Made by a program: the position numbers and the translations under genes. A stretch of 64,000 nt of DNA from positions 7,165 to 71,164 of the forward strand of contig CAVSMU010000017.1 in assembly GCA_963729075.1 (NCBI GenBank). The letters run 5' to 3'. The notes beneath the pieces were generated by a model, which searched no databases, was not told the origin of the DNA, and saw only the letters and a list, made by a program, of their open reading frames with translations. Positions 42,479 to 52,045 of the stretch are shown here, piece by piece; position 1 is the first letter of the stretch, and every line of letters starts with the position of its first letter. This DNA comes from WHSW01 sp963729075 (lineage in GTDB: Bacteria; Actinomycetota; Thermoleophilia; Solirubrobacterales; 70-9).

Positions 42479-42889
42479 CTACTCCGACAGCCCAGCGGCT
42501 TCGAGGGCCTCCGCATGAGTCAGAAAATCGCGGATGCGGACGATCTTCCCCGCTCGAAGGTCAAAGACTTCTCCGACTTCCTGCCTGAACTCCAGGCCGG
42601 TCGCCCGGCCGGTCAGCTCCATGTGACCGAGCGCGAGCACCGACTCGCCGAGGTCGCGGAGCTCCTGAGGCCGATTGGTGAGGCGTTCCCATGACTCGCC
42701 GCGGTCCTCCCTCCAAACCTTTCGGGCGCCGTCATGACCTCGGTAGGTCGTTGCCTTTCCCTCGAGGCCCGACTCGATCGCAGGCTGCCACTCGACGTCG
42801 GCGTCGAGCTCGGCCAGAAAGGCGTCCAGATCATCGGCATTCCACGCCTCGACGGCGCGTCGGACGGCCTCGACGTTCTCCTGCGACAT
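42479..42889 (-). CDS. SnoaL/NTF2-like protein
   Basis: The 136 residues have the typical cone-fold start (MSQENVEAVRRAVEAWNADDLD), the strand LAELDADVEWQPAIE, and TYRGHDGARKVWREDRGESW. It ends FLTHAEALEAAGLSE, a C-terminus also found as a relic at 39791-39829. This fold binds small ligands or catalyses cyclisation and isomerisation; the substrate is unknown. It lies 10 bp after the end of the PhoD gene on the same strand. Confidence 0.85.
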   Translation of the reverse strand: MSQENVEAVRRAVEAWNADDLDAFLAELDADVEWQPAIESGLEGKATTYRGHDGARKVWREDRGESWERLTNRPQELRDLGESVLALGHMELTGRATGLEFRQEVGEVFDLRAGKIVRIRDFLTHAEALEAAGLSE

Positions 42890-42899
42890 CGCGTTGCTC

Positions 42900-44396
42900 C
42901 TATGATTGCCGCGGCAGTTCAGGCCGCCACCGTAGCTCCGGCCTGCCGAGGGGAATCTCGAACGCTGCGGCACAGCGCTCGCCGGGCCTGCGCTCGAGCA
43001 CGCCGTCGACGTGCCACCACTCCGCCCGCAGGCGCTCGGGATCGAGATCGACGAGCACGTATCCGTGGGCCGAGAGGTCGCACCAGCGCACGTGGTCGAA
43101 TGCGCGCTCGAATGCGCGCTCGGCGGCAACGATCTCCTCGGCTCGCGCTGTGAGCCCCAACTTCTCATCGAGGTTCTGTGAGGTCAGACTGGGGCTCGTG
43201 ACCTCGATCGCGCACGGCGACCCCGACTCGGCGCAGACTTCGGCGGCGACCGAGACGTGGATGTCGGCGCTCAGGACGACGATGTTCTCGAGCCCGGCGA
43301 AGCGCTCCAGCAGCGCGGCACGCTCGGCCGGGTAACCGTCCCACTGATCCTCGTCGGGGCCCTCCCCGTCCTCATCGATCAACTTCAACCGGTGAAGCGC
43401 CGTCGCCAGCGGTTCCGCGGGCTCCTCGCACCAGGTACGGGAGAGGATCGCGGGTGTCGCGATCAGCCGCCAGCCGGGCGCGGGCGAGGCGAGAGCGGAG
43501 AGCAGCCACTCGCGCTGCTCGGCACCAAGCATCGACCGGTCCGGGTCGCTCATCCTGGGCTCGAGGGCGGGGCGGTCGCGCCGGCTGCGGATGTCAAGCA
43601 GGTGGATCTCGGCCAAGTCGCCGAGCCCGACCGTGCGAAAGAACCGGGTGGGGTCGGCGGGGTCGGGGCGACGGGTGGGCAACCACTCCCAGCGCGCCTG
43701 GAAGGCCGCGTTGCGTCGTGCCTCCCAGGGACCGTGCGCGCCAGGGTCGTGGGCGTCGGCGCCGCCCGCCCAGGCGCCGTCGGCGAGCTCGTGGTCATCG
43801 ATCGTCGCGATCACCGGCAACGCTGCGTGCAGGCGCTGGACGTCGGGGTCCGAGCGATACTGGGCGTAGCGGCGGCGATAGTCCGCCAGCGTCCTGCACT
43901 CGCCGTCGGGATCAAATGGGCGGCCGATGTCGGCGCCGGGGGTCTGCCCCTTCGGCGGCCTGTTCGATGCCTCGTAGATGTAGTCGCCGAGGTGAAGCAC
44001 GAAGTCGAGATCACCGCGCTCGGCGATCCGCGCGTATGCGTTGAAGTAGCCGGCGTTGAACTTGGCGCATGAGCAGGTGGCGAAGCGGACCTGCTCGGGC
44101 TCGGCGGCGAGGGTGCGGGTGCGCCCGGTCTGCGAATGCTCGGCGGCGACGGCGAAGCCGTAGAAGTACTCGCGCCCCGGTTCGAGGCCGCCGACGTCGA
44201 CCTGCACTGTGTGATCGTCCTGGGCGCTGGCGACCGCCGCGCCGCCGGCGACAATCTCGGCCAGTTCGTGGTCGGTGGCCACGACCCAGCTGACGTCGAC
44301 GGCCTCGGCCACACTCGTGACCCGGGTCCAAATCATGACCCGGTCCGTCAGGGGATCGCCACTTGCCACCCCGTGGCGAAATACCCCGGCGCCCAT
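42900..44396 (-). CDS. PhoD-like metallophosphatase/phosphodiesterase
   Basis: A 498-residue protein. The N-terminal beta domain (VFRHGVASGDPLTDRVMIWTRV) is followed by metallophosphatase motifs: FATCSCAKFNAGYFNAYARI, FVLHLGDYIYEASNR, PVIATIDDHELADGAW and VVLSADIHVSVAAEV. The organisation matches PhoD alkaline phosphatase/phosphodiesterases, which use Ca and Fe. The usual twin-arginine signal is absent from the translated start, so the N-terminus may be incomplete or the enzyme cytosolic. It may be co-transcribed with the SnoaL-like gene. Confidence 0.9.
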   Translation of the reverse strand: MGAGVFRHGVASGDPLTDRVMIWTRVTSVAEAVDVSWVVATDHELAEIVAGGAAVASAQDDHTVQVDVGGLEPGREYFYGFAVAAEHSQTGRTRTLAAEPEQVRFATCSCAKFNAGYFNAYARIAERGDLDFVLHLGDYIYEASNRPPKGQTPGADIGRPFDPDGECRTLADYRRRYAQYRSDPDVQRLHAALPVIATIDDHELADGAWAGGADAHDPGAHGPWEARRNAAFQARWEWLPTRRPDPADPTRFFRTVGLGDLAEIHLLDIRSRRDRPALEPRMSDPDRSMLGAEQREWLLSALASPAPGWRLIATPAILSRTWCEEPAEPLATALHRLKLIDEDGEGPDEDQWDGYPAERAALLERFAGLENIVVLSADIHVSVAAEVCAESGSPCAIEVTSPSLTSQNLDEKLGLTARAEEIVAAERAFERAFDHVRWCDLSAHGYVLVDLDPERLRAEWWHVDGVLERRPGERCAAAFEIPLGRPELRWRPELPRQS

Positions 44397-44732
44397 CAGC
44401 CGGACCCCGTGCGCCTTGGCTTGGCCATTGGCCGAAGTCTGTCAGCCGTCAGCCGCCCCGCGAGGACAGCGGCGCTTGCGCGCATCGCGCCTAGCTTCGC
44501 TGATTGCGAGCGGCCCGCCCCCGGGTCCGTCCCCGGTGGGATTCCTGGAGCAATCGGTGCCTGCGGTCTAAACGCGCTGGATCGGGCATACAAGCTGTCA
44601 CCGCTGGCGCCGGGCGCCTTGACTCCGGCGCAGCCGGCCGACCCGGGTATCGACTCGCCCTGACGCACGCCCCTGCCGGGCCAGGTCGCTGGCCGCGAGG
44701 AAGGACGGCGGCACTCGCGTAGGATCGAGCGG
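44397..44732. other. 336-bp gap without a supportable gene
   Basis: This lies between the divergent PhoD and acyl-CoA synthetase-like genes. Open frames on both strands lack coding character or a good start. It probably holds both promoters. No strong repeat or hairpin is seen. Confidence 0.5.
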
Positions 44733-46340
44733 ATGCTGCTCGAGGGTGCCCAGCTCGAAGCCCCTGCCGCGCCGCTTGATGATCTGCTGCGGATCGGCCT
44801 CGCGTCCGCCCCGGACGAAGTCGCAATCACTTCGGCCCAGCGCGCGCTCAGTTGGGGCGAGCTCGACCGGGCGAGCGCCGCGCTGGCCGGTGGATACCGC
44901 GAGCGCGGCCTTGAGCCGGGCGATCGCCTCGCGTCCCTGATGCCGAACCGGGTCGACCTCGTCGTCCACTACCTCGCCTGCTTCAGGGCGGGACTGATCG
45001 TGACCCCGCTGAACTACCGCTATACCGCCCGCGAGATCGATCACGCGCTGGAGGTGAGCGGCGCCCGCGCTCTTCTCGCCCATGTCGAGCGCGCCGAGGA
45101 CGTCGGCGCCAGCGAGCTAGCCGCCGCCCTGGAGCTTGGAACGATCGCCTACCGCGATGCGGAACCGCTCGCAACCGGCAACGAGGAGCCGGCCGGGGTC
45201 GACGGCGGTTGGCACCACGACTTCGCCGCGCTCCTCGGCTCCGAGCCCCTTGCAGGCACGGAGAGGGAGCCCGAACCCGAGGCGCCGGCCGTGATCTTCT
45301 TCACCTCGGGGAGCACCGGCCCCGCCAAAGGGGTCACCCATTCCCGCGAGACCCTGCGCTGGATGATCGGCGCTGCCGCCGCAGCGTTCGAGCTCGATGC
45401 CTCTGACGTCCTTCTGCCCGGCTCCTCGATGTCCCACATCGGCTCCTTTCTGTGGGCGCTTTCGACGCTCTCGGTCGGTGGCAAGGTCGTGGTGGCGCGC
45501 AGCACGGACGGCCACGAGTTGCTGCCGCTGTTGCGCGAGCACCAGCCGACGATCCTCGCGATGATCCCGGCGGCGCTGTCGGCACTCGTTCACGACCACG
45601 GTCTGCGGCCCGGAGACTTCTCCTCGCTGCGGCTGTGCCGGGCCGGCGCCGACAAGGTCTCGACCGAGCTGCTGACCGAGTTCGCCGCAACGGCGGGCTT
45701 CCCGATCGTCGAGGGATACGGGATGAGCGAGGTCGGTTTGGCGACGATGAATCCGCCCTCGGGTGAGATCAGGCAAGGCTCGATCGGGAGGCCGATCCAT
45801 GGCTTCACCATCGCACTGCGAGATGAGCAGGGCGCACCCACCGAGGGCGGAGACGTGGGCAAGATCTGGATCCGCAGCCGCACCCGCATGCTCGGCTACT
45901 GGGGGGCGCCCAGCGCTACCGAGGAGGTTGTGATCGGCGGCTGGCTCGACTCGGGAGATCTCGCCCGGGCAGACGAGGACGGCTACCTCTGGTTCTTCGG
46001 CCGCAAGAAGCAGGTGATCGTGCACGACGGCTCCAACATCAGCCCGTACGAGGTCGAAGGCGCTCTGGTCGAGCACCCCGCGGTCTCGTTGGCCGGTGCC
46101 GTCGGCGTCCACGACGCGGTCCACGGCGAGAACGTTCGCGCCTACGTGACGCTGCGCACTGAGGTCGACCCGCCGTCGCGCGCCGACCTGATCGTGTTCT
46201 GCCGCGAGCGCATCGGCTACAAGGCGCCGGACGAAATTGTCTTCCTCGACGAGATTCCCCTCAATCCGACCGGCAAGATCGATCGGGTCGGCCTCAAGCG
46301 TATGGCCGAGGACCACCTTCACCCCCACGGTCTGAGCTGA
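44733..46340 (+). CDS. Acyl-CoA synthetase-like adenylate-forming enzyme
   Basis: A 535-residue ANL-superfamily enzyme. Core motifs are intact: ATP loop FFTSGSTGPAKGVTHS, EGYGMSEVGL, GGWLDSGDLARADEDGYLWF, hinge FGRKKQVIVHDGSNISPYEVEG and the C-terminal lysine motif NPTGKIDRV. It activates a carboxylic acid as acyl-AMP, most likely to form an acyl-CoA; acid specificity is unknown. No carrier-protein domain or neighbouring synthase is present, so free CoA is the likely acceptor. The start follows a modest ribosome site. Confidence 0.9.
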   Translation: MLLEGAQLEAPAAPLDDLLRIGLASAPDEVAITSAQRALSWGELDRASAALAGGYRERGLEPGDRLASLMPNRVDLVVHYLACFRAGLIVTPLNYRYTAREIDHALEVSGARALLAHVERAEDVGASELAAALELGTIAYRDAEPLATGNEEPAGVDGGWHHDFAALLGSEPLAGTEREPEPEAPAVIFFTSGSTGPAKGVTHSRETLRWMIGAAAAAFELDASDVLLPGSSMSHIGSFLWALSTLSVGGKVVVARSTDGHELLPLLREHQPTILAMIPAALSALVHDHGLRPGDFSSLRLCRAGADKVSTELLTEFAATAGFPIVEGYGMSEVGLATMNPPSGEIRQGSIGRPIHGFTIALRDEQGAPTEGGDVGKIWIRSRTRMLGYWGAPSATEEVVIGGWLDSGDLARADEDGYLWFFGRKKQVIVHDGSNISPYEVEGALVEHPAVSLAGAVGVHDAVHGENVRAYVTLRTEVDPPSRADLIVFCRERIGYKAPDEIVFLDEIPLNPTGKIDRVGLKRMAEDHLHPHGLS

Positions 46341-46410
46341 TCGCAACGGCCGTCTCCGGCGAGCAAGCACTGACTTCAAGCGCAGTCGAATCGCTAGTTT
46401 CATCGCCTTG

Positions 46411-47880
46411 ATGACCCTCGAGGGCAACAGGAGATGGCTCGCGCTCTATGTGCTCTGTCTCGGTGACGTGCTGATCGTCCTCGACTCGACGATCGTCAAC
46501 GTCGCCCTGCCGTCGATTCAGGGCGATCTCGGCTTTTCCGACGCGACGCTCGCCTGGGTGGTGAACGCCTACCTGCTCACCTTCGGGGGCTTCCTGTTGC
46601 TCGGCGGGCGCCTCAGCGATCTTTATGGCCGCCGCCGGCTGTTCCTGATCGGCCTGGGACTCTTCACCACCTCCTCGCTCGCCTGTGGATTGGCTGGGTC
46701 GCAGGAGTTCCTGGTCGGCGCCCGGGCTGTGCAGGGCTTCGGCGGAGCGATCGTCTCCGTGGTCGCGCTCTCGCTCATCATGACCATCTTCACCGAGACC
46801 GCCGAGCGCGCCAAGGCGATGGGTGTCTTCAGCTTCGTGCTGTCCGGAGGCGCGACGGCTGGGGTGCTCTTAGGCGGCGTGCTCACCGATCTGCTCGCCT
46901 GGAACTGGATCTTCTTGGTGAATCTCCCGGTGGGCATCACGGTCTTCGTGCTGAGCTTGAGGCTGTTGCCCGACGATCGCCCGGAAGCAGGTGACCGGCG
47001 CCTCGACGTCGGCGGAGCCGTGACCGTGACCGCCGCCGTGATGCTCGGCACCTACGCGGTCATCAACGGCAACGAGAACGGTTGGACCTCCGGCGAGACC
47101 GTTGGGCTGCTCGCCGCGGCCACAACCCTGCTCGCCTTCTTCCTCGTGCTCGAGTCGAGGGTCGGCTCGCCGCTGATGCCGCTCGGGCTGTTTCGCCTGC
47201 GCAACATCTCGGTCGCCAATGTCGTCGGCGTCCTCTTGGCAGGATCGATGTTCGGCTGGTTCTTTCTTTCGGCGCTCTACCTCCAGCTCGTGCTCGGCTA
47301 CAGCCCTCTTGAGGTTGGCCTCGCCTACCTGCCGTCGACGCTGATCATGGCCGCAGGTTCGATCGCGCTCTCCGACCGGCTCGTGATGCGCTTCGGCGTC
47401 AAGCCACCGATCGTCGGCGGGCTCTCGTGTTTTGCCATCGGCCTGCTTTGGTTCGCGCGGGCGCCCGCTGACGGCAGCTTCGTCGTCGACGTGCTCCCGG
47501 CCATGCTCGTCATGGGGATCGGCGGTGGGATCACCTTCAATCCACTGCTGCTCGCCGCCATGGGCGACGTCGCGCCGACCGAGAGCGGGCTGGCCTCGGG
47601 GATCGTCAACACGGCGTTCATGATGGGCGGCGCTCTAGGCCTGGCGGTGCTCGTCAGCGTCGCGGATTCGCGCACACAGAGCCTCCTCGACGCCGGCGAC
47701 GGTCAGGCGACTGCGCTGACCGGCGGCTACAACGCGGCATTCCTGGTCGCCGCCGCGTTCGCAGTGATCGGCGCGCTCGGCGCGCTGCTCCTGCGTCCCG
47801 CCGCACCACCCGGACACGGGGAGATGCCCGAGGAAGCGCCCGCGGTCACCGAGCCGGTGCCCGAATCGTCGCCCGTCTGA
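46411..47880 (+). CDS. MFS exporter, DHA2 (EmrB/QacA) family
   Basis: A 489-residue protein with about 14 membrane segments. Motif D1 is LDSTIVNVALPSIQGDL, motif A is GGRLSDLYGRRRLF, and motif C-like is GVFSFVLSGGATAGVLLGG. The long 14-span form and the second half (FNPLLLAAMGDVAPTESGLASG) match DHA2 proton-driven drug or metabolite exporters. The ATG start is used; a TTG just before it is possible. It lies 70 bp after the acyl-CoA synthetase-like gene. Substrate is unknown. Confidence 0.92.
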   Translation: MTLEGNRRWLALYVLCLGDVLIVLDSTIVNVALPSIQGDLGFSDATLAWVVNAYLLTFGGFLLLGGRLSDLYGRRRLFLIGLGLFTTSSLACGLAGSQEFLVGARAVQGFGGAIVSVVALSLIMTIFTETAERAKAMGVFSFVLSGGATAGVLLGGVLTDLLAWNWIFLVNLPVGITVFVLSLRLLPDDRPEAGDRRLDVGGAVTVTAAVMLGTYAVINGNENGWTSGETVGLLAAATTLLAFFLVLESRVGSPLMPLGLFRLRNISVANVVGVLLAGSMFGWFFLSALYLQLVLGYSPLEVGLAYLPSTLIMAAGSIALSDRLVMRFGVKPPIVGGLSCFAIGLLWFARAPADGSFVVDVLPAMLVMGIGGGITFNPLLLAAMGDVAPTESGLASGIVNTAFMMGGALGLAVLVSVADSRTQSLLDAGDGQATALTGGYNAAFLVAAAFAVIGALGALLLRPAAPPGHGEMPEEAPAVTEPVPESSPV

Positions 47881-47920
47881 CGCTCCGCTGGGCTTCGCTC
47901 GCGCGGTCAGCTGGCGCGCG

Positions 47921-48551
47921 TCAGTTGGACTTTGCTGCTTGGGACCGTCTCGTTAGACCCTCGAGGACGACCTCGATCGGAGATCGGCGAGCATCGTTAG
48001 AGGATCGGCGAGCGTCGTTATCCCCGAGCGCCTCGCTAGCGACTCGTACCTGCTCGGCGACACGACCGGTGCGCTCGGCGAGCGCACCGATGTTCTTCGC
48101 AGCGCCGGCGAAATTCTTGGTGGTGCTGCGCCCGGGCAACGGAATGCCCAACACCTTCCTTTGTCGGCTGCGCGTCAGCGCGATGCCACCGGCGAGCCCG
48201 GCGAGGCTAGCTGCTGCGACCAACGCTGGAGTCCTCAGCTTCTTGGCGGTCGACCCCACCGCGTCTCCGGCGCTGGTTGCGACCTTGACCGATGCGTCCT
48301 TGGCCTTCTCGGCCGTACCCTTGTTGCTCGAAGAGCGCGATGTCGAGCTGCGACGGCCTGCCTGCGAGCGGCTGCCGTGAGCTCGAGCTCCGCGCCGTCG
48401 ATCCGCCCTTGCTCTGCGCCGTGCGGCTGCCCTGTGAGCGGCTTGAGCTGGATCGCGACTTGGTGCTTCGCGTATTCGTCGACGAGCTGCGCGGCTTCGA
48501 GCTGCCTCCACTGGATCTTCGGGTGCTTCTGCCGTTCGTCTGCTGTGCCAC
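47921..48551 (-). CDS. Basic Ser/Arg-rich protein with glycine-zipper-like segment; frameshifted
   Basis: The N-terminal 65 residues are a low-complexity basic stretch (MAQQTNGRSTRRSSGGSSKP, many Ser/Arg/Thr/Lys). A one-base change near 48355 is needed to join it to the rest. The rest has GTAEKAKDASVKVATSAGDA, then a hydrophobic PALVAAASLAGLAGGIALT span and a polar helix (KNIGALAERTGRVAEQVRVASEAL). A similar KLRTPALVAAASLAG-type span is familiar from Thermoleophilia proteins of unknown role. The long N-terminal low-complexity tail may bind nucleic acid; that is inference. Confidence 0.6.
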
Positions 48552-48751
48552 TGGGCCCTCCTTAAGAGCTGTCGAGCTAGATTACCCCCGGGCCGGAGCC
48601 GATAGCCGGAATTTGCGGGTATTGGTCGAGGATTTGCGAAGTCCGATTCGCGCGGAATCACCGTCAGCGCTGGCTCAGCGGCCGTGTCCTCGACGACTAA
48701 GACCGGCGGTCTCAGCTCTGAGGGAAGACACTGCTGGTATAGCCTCTTCCT

Positions 48752-49063
48752 ATGGCCGAGCCCAGCAGCGATTACCTCTCCCGCCTTCAGGAGTACAAGC
48801 AGCGGCTTGAGGGCTTGGCGGCGGACGCGCGGGTGGGAATCGAGCGGCAAGCGCCGGACGTTCTCGACAAGATGGCGGCGACGGCGAAGAACATCGCCCA
48901 ACGCCTGGACGACATGGCAACGGAGGCCCGGCAACGGACCGAGGGACCGGATGTAACGCCGGAGTCGGCTGGGACCTCCGGACCCCCACCAGAGCCGGCG
49001 GACGAACCGTCGTCGTCCTCGAGCGAGTCAGGTACCTCGGGCGGCTCGCCCGTGAGCAAGTAA
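48752..49063 (+). CDS. Unknown 103-residue helical protein
   Basis: The N-terminal 65 residues look like a coiled helix (DYLSRLQEYKQRLEGLAADA, then IERQAPDVLDKMAATAKNIAQRLDDMATE). The tail is a Pro/Ser/Glu-rich disordered stretch. No signal or membrane span. No family is recognised. It diverges from the frameshifted basic protein, 200 bp apart. Confidence 0.62.
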   Translation: MAEPSSDYLSRLQEYKQRLEGLAADARVGIERQAPDVLDKMAATAKNIAQRLDDMATEARQRTEGPDVTPESAGTSGPPPEPADEPSSSSSESGTSGGSPVSK

Positions 49064-49213
49064 GAGCGCGTTAGCTGCCGTTTCCGCCCCGAGCGGCCTT
49101 TACCCGAGGTCGAGGCAGGCGGCCGAGCGGATCCCGCGATCCGTGCGCTCGAGGCCGTCCCCTCGGCCCTCTACCGTGACCCCCGCTGACCGAGGACACG
49201 ATAGGAGATGGAG

Positions 49214-49513
49214 ATGTCCCGCCATCGAAGCAACATCGAGGACTTCCGGGCTGGCCGTTTCTGTCGGATCGTCGTTGAGATCGCGCTGCAGGATGACCAG
49301 GGCAGCCCGTACTACCTCGCCCGAGCCTTGTTCGAGCCCGATGAGCTGATTGCCTCGGCGAGCGCCGAGTCCCCAGCAGGAGCGTTCGCGGGTGCGGCCG
49401 CGGCCGCTGGGGAGCTGCTCGCGCGCGAGCACAGCGCCGCCCGCATCTATCACGAGGAGCTGCAGGAACGGCTCGGGATCGGCTATTACGAGGACGGGGC
49501 GGAGACCGCCTAG
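49214..49513 (+). CDS. Unknown 99-residue protein
   Basis: The product MSRHRSNIEDFRAGRFCRIV continues with IALQDDQGSPYYLARALFEPDELIAS and a helical Ala-rich end. It may be a small alpha/beta domain. AGGAG lies seven bases before this ATG; an ATG two codons earlier would be too close. Good coding character, unknown role. Confidence 0.65.
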   Translation: MSRHRSNIEDFRAGRFCRIVVEIALQDDQGSPYYLARALFEPDELIASASAESPAGAFAGAAAAAGELLAREHSAARIYHEELQERLGIGYYEDGAETA

Positions 49514-49522
49514 CATCCGGTC

Positions 49523-49642
49523 GTGACTCGCGGTGGAGTGCGCCGAGGTCGCTACCTCGCGGGCGTTCTCGAGCAGGGCGAGCTCTATCCGGTCGGCGAG
49601 CCTCCGGCCCCACCGCCGGATTCGCACCACCCGGACTGGTAG
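49523..49642 (+). CDS. Possible 39-residue protein
   Basis: A GTG-started frame encoding VTRGGVRRGRYLAGVLEQGE and a Pro-rich tail ending SHHPDW. It starts nine bases after the preceding gene in the same orientation. No ribosome site is obvious; coding bias is fair. Confidence 0.35.
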   Translation: MTRGGVRRGRYLAGVLEQGELYPVGEPPAPPPDSHHPDW

Positions 49643-49717
49643 CCACCCCGCCCGTTTCTGGGTTGCCGAGGGCGGGTAACCAAGTGACCCGCACTCAACC
49701 GCACTCAAGGAGGAACG

Positions 49718-50017
49718 TTGGGCACGAGCACCATAGAGAAGGTCGGGAGCGCGCTGGGGAATGCCTGGCGCGAAGCCACCGAGCCGGCTAAGGAATCGTC
49801 CCCCAAGCGATTAAGAGGGGCCCTCTCGGGAGTGCGGGGCGTGATCGTTGGTGTGGGGCTTGGCGTGCTGGCGGCCAAGAAAGGCGAGCCCCTCGTTAAG
49901 AGCGCCATGTCGAAATATGTCGCGTCTCAAGCGACGAAGGCGACCGACCAGGCGACCGACCAGGCCGACGTGCCTTCTACCGACCAAGCCGCCGCGAGCT
50001 CCCCGGTAGGTCAGTAG
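49718..50017 (+). CDS. Unknown 99-residue protein with hydrophobic centre
   Basis: A TTG start follows AAGGAGGAACG, a strong ribosome site. The product has MGTSTIEKVGSALGNAWREA, a basic stretch, a hydrophobic GVIVGVGLGVLAA span, and a Thr/Gln/Asp repeat-like tail (SQATKATDQATDQADVPS). The layout parallels the basic protein at 47921-48551, with its hydrophobic span and polar ends. No known function. Confidence 0.62.
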   Translation: MGTSTIEKVGSALGNAWREATEPAKESSPKRLRGALSGVRGVIVGVGLGVLAAKKGEPLVKSAMSKYVASQATKATDQATDQADVPSTDQAAASSPVGQ

Positions 50018-50212
50018 CCGCGCGTTTGCAGCGACCGAGGGTCGACGCGGCGCGCCTGGCGAGCGCGATCGCCGAGGCTGTTGCACAAACCCCAGGCGAT
50101 GCCACACGGCTTCGGTCCTCGCAACGATGCGTCGAGGCACGCACCGCCAAGACGGCGGCCGGGGCGATGTCCGGGGGCCCGGCAAAGGCGGGCCCCCGCA
50201 CACACCATCAAC

Positions 50213-50593
50213 TCAGGCTGCGGCCCGCTCGTCCTCTCCGAAGACGATGATCCCGTGGACGATGTAGATGCAAAGCGCGAATATCACCAGCGACCACCAG
50301 GGGTTGGCGCCGCCGATCGAGAACAGTGCCCCGATCGCGCCGAGGCTGCCGGCGATGACGCCGAGAATGCGGCCATAGGCGTTGCCGGACATGAGTGAGA
50401 AGCCGGCGGTGAGCTGCACGATTCCGAGGATGATCAGCACCCAACCGAGGGTGTTCAGGTTGGTGAGGATGAACCTGGTGTCGTTGACGAAGTAGTTCGC
50501 GTCATCCAGGGCGCCGATGCCGTAGATCACGTTGAGAAATCCGACGAGGAGCAGCATGATTGCTGCGAAAACGACTCGACCTGCGCCTCTCAT
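50213..50593 (-). CDS. DUF7144-type four-span membrane protein
   Basis: A 126-residue protein with four hydrophobic segments: VVFAAIMLLLVGFLNVIYGI, TLGWVLIILGIVQLTAGFSL, ILGVIAGSLGAIGALFSI and WWSLVIFALCIYIVHGIIVF. The ALDDANYFVNDTRF and GNAYGRILGV loops are typical of this actinobacterial membrane family. The role is unknown. GAAAGGAG precedes the ATG. Confidence 0.82.
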   Translation of the reverse strand: MRGAGRVVFAAIMLLLVGFLNVIYGIGALDDANYFVNDTRFILTNLNTLGWVLIILGIVQLTAGFSLMSGNAYGRILGVIAGSLGAIGALFSIGGANPWWSLVIFALCIYIVHGIIVFGEDERAAA

Positions 50594-50753
50594 TTGAGAC
50601 TCCTTTCTTCAGTCGGCCCGCTGGAGTGCGGCCGATGTCGGTGCGGACGATCTGGGTCCCGGCGTAGCCGCAGTGGACAGGTCGCCGCCCGCCGCGGTCG
50701 GTCGCGCCGAGGTCGCGATCGCCGTCGCAGCGTCTCGGCGGCGTCGTAATGAG

Positions 50754-51899
50754 TCATGCGGGCGAGGGGGCCACGGCCTGGCCGGGGAACTCGCGGATCA
50801 CCTGGCGGCGAAGGATCTCGGTTCCGAGCGCCGCGAAGGCGATCAGCAGCAGCGAGGGGACGATCCGGTGCGTGGCGATCACCGGGTCCCACCAGAACAC
50901 CAACAGCAGCAGCGCCGCCAGCCCGCCGTAGGCGTAGCTCGGCTGGCGCAGGTAGGGGGCGAGCCTGCTGCGGACCGAGGTCGCCCAGCGGCTCGGGCCC
51001 GCGAGCCAGGCGGCGAGCACGATCACGATCCCGTAAAGGACGATCGACTGGCCCGTCTCGAGTATCAGCGAGCTGCCGATGTCATAGACGGAGCTGACCG
51101 CCGCATCGGACGATGCGACCTCGCTCAGCGAGCCGACGACGAGGTTGCCGGCCGCACCGCGGGCGAAGAGGACGACGAGGCCGACGAAGAGGAAGGAGAA
51201 GCCGACGGCCCGCAGGGTCTGGCGGCGGCGATCGCCGGCGAGCAGGATCGCGGCCGCATAGAGCAGCAGGACGAGCGCGGTGAGCACGTAGCCGACCTTC
51301 CGCAGGAGGTTGAGGCCCGTCTGGGCGGCGTCGAGCTCGCTCGACTTCATCACCTCGATCGAGCTCGCCTCCGGTGGCAGCTTGGCGGCCACGTCCGGCA
51401 ACCCGAGCTCCGCGGTCACCGACTTGATCACCGACGTGAGGTCGAGCGTCACCACCCCGCCGGTGGTGGAGACGAACTCGCCCTCGTCGTCGATCAGGGC
51501 GATCAGCTTGCTCTGTGCCGCCGCACTCGCGTCGACGAAGAGCTGCTGGACCTTTGGTTCGTCGAGCGCCTTTGAGGCGACGTCGTCGGCGCCGCTGCGA
51601 AGGGCTCCGGAGATCGGGCCGGCAAGCGGCGCGAACTGCGGGGGAAGCCGGTCGGCGAGCTCGGCCTCGACGTCGACGTTGTCGAAGATCGCGGTGACGA
51701 TGAACGTTGAGAGGGCGGCCTGGATGTCGGCGTCCTGGATCAGCTGCTCGCTGGTCGTGCTCCAGGTCTCGGTCTCGAGCAGCTGGCGCTTGGCCCAGAG
51801 CGCGAACACCGAGACGATCGCGATGATCGTCGCGAGGACGATGATGATCATCGGCAGCGCCCGGCGGCCGGTCTTCTTCTTCGCGTCGACTTTGCTCAC
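50754..51899 (-). CDS. Integral membrane protein of unknown function
   Basis: A 381-residue protein with an N-terminal span (LPMIIIVLATIIAIVSVFALWA), a long external domain (about residues 40-200, Ala/Ser-rich helical), then four or five spans (YVLTALVLLLYAAAILLAG, FSFLFVGLVVLFA, IVLYGIVIVLAAWLAG, GGLAALLLLVFWW). GTG start. It is similar in style to actinobacterial membrane proteins of unknown role. The neighbours (RDD and DUF7144 proteins) suggest a membrane-stress locus, by inference only. Confidence 0.75.
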   Translation of the reverse strand: MSKVDAKKKTGRRALPMIIIVLATIIAIVSVFALWAKRQLLETETWSTTSEQLIQDADIQAALSTFIVTAIFDNVDVEAELADRLPPQFAPLAGPISGALRSGADDVASKALDEPKVQQLFVDASAAAQSKLIALIDDEGEFVSTTGGVVTLDLTSVIKSVTAELGLPDVAAKLPPEASSIEVMKSSELDAAQTGLNLLRKVGYVLTALVLLLYAAAILLAGDRRRQTLRAVGFSFLFVGLVVLFARGAAGNLVVGSLSEVASSDAAVSSVYDIGSSLILETGQSIVLYGIVIVLAAWLAGPSRWATSVRSRLAPYLRQPSYAYGGLAALLLLVFWWDPVIATHRIVPSLLLIAFAALGTEILRRQVIREFPGQAVAPSPA

Positions 51900-52045
51900 C
51901 TGGCGGCCCTTGGCGGGATCTTGTCAAACATCGTGGCCAAGTCTCTTCCGGCACACTGGCCGCCGCAAGCGTGCTTGCCTGCCCCCGGTAGTGGTACGCG
52001 CATGCGGGCCTTGCTTCGTAACTGCCATGCCGTAAGCGGGCAGGG

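Noticed and set aside
39788..42507. A 30-bp direct repeat flanking 2.7 kb, as if a transposon target or recombination site
   Set aside because: Both copies encode the same SnoaL-type C-terminus (LEAAGLSE), so shared ancestry explains the match better than a target duplication.
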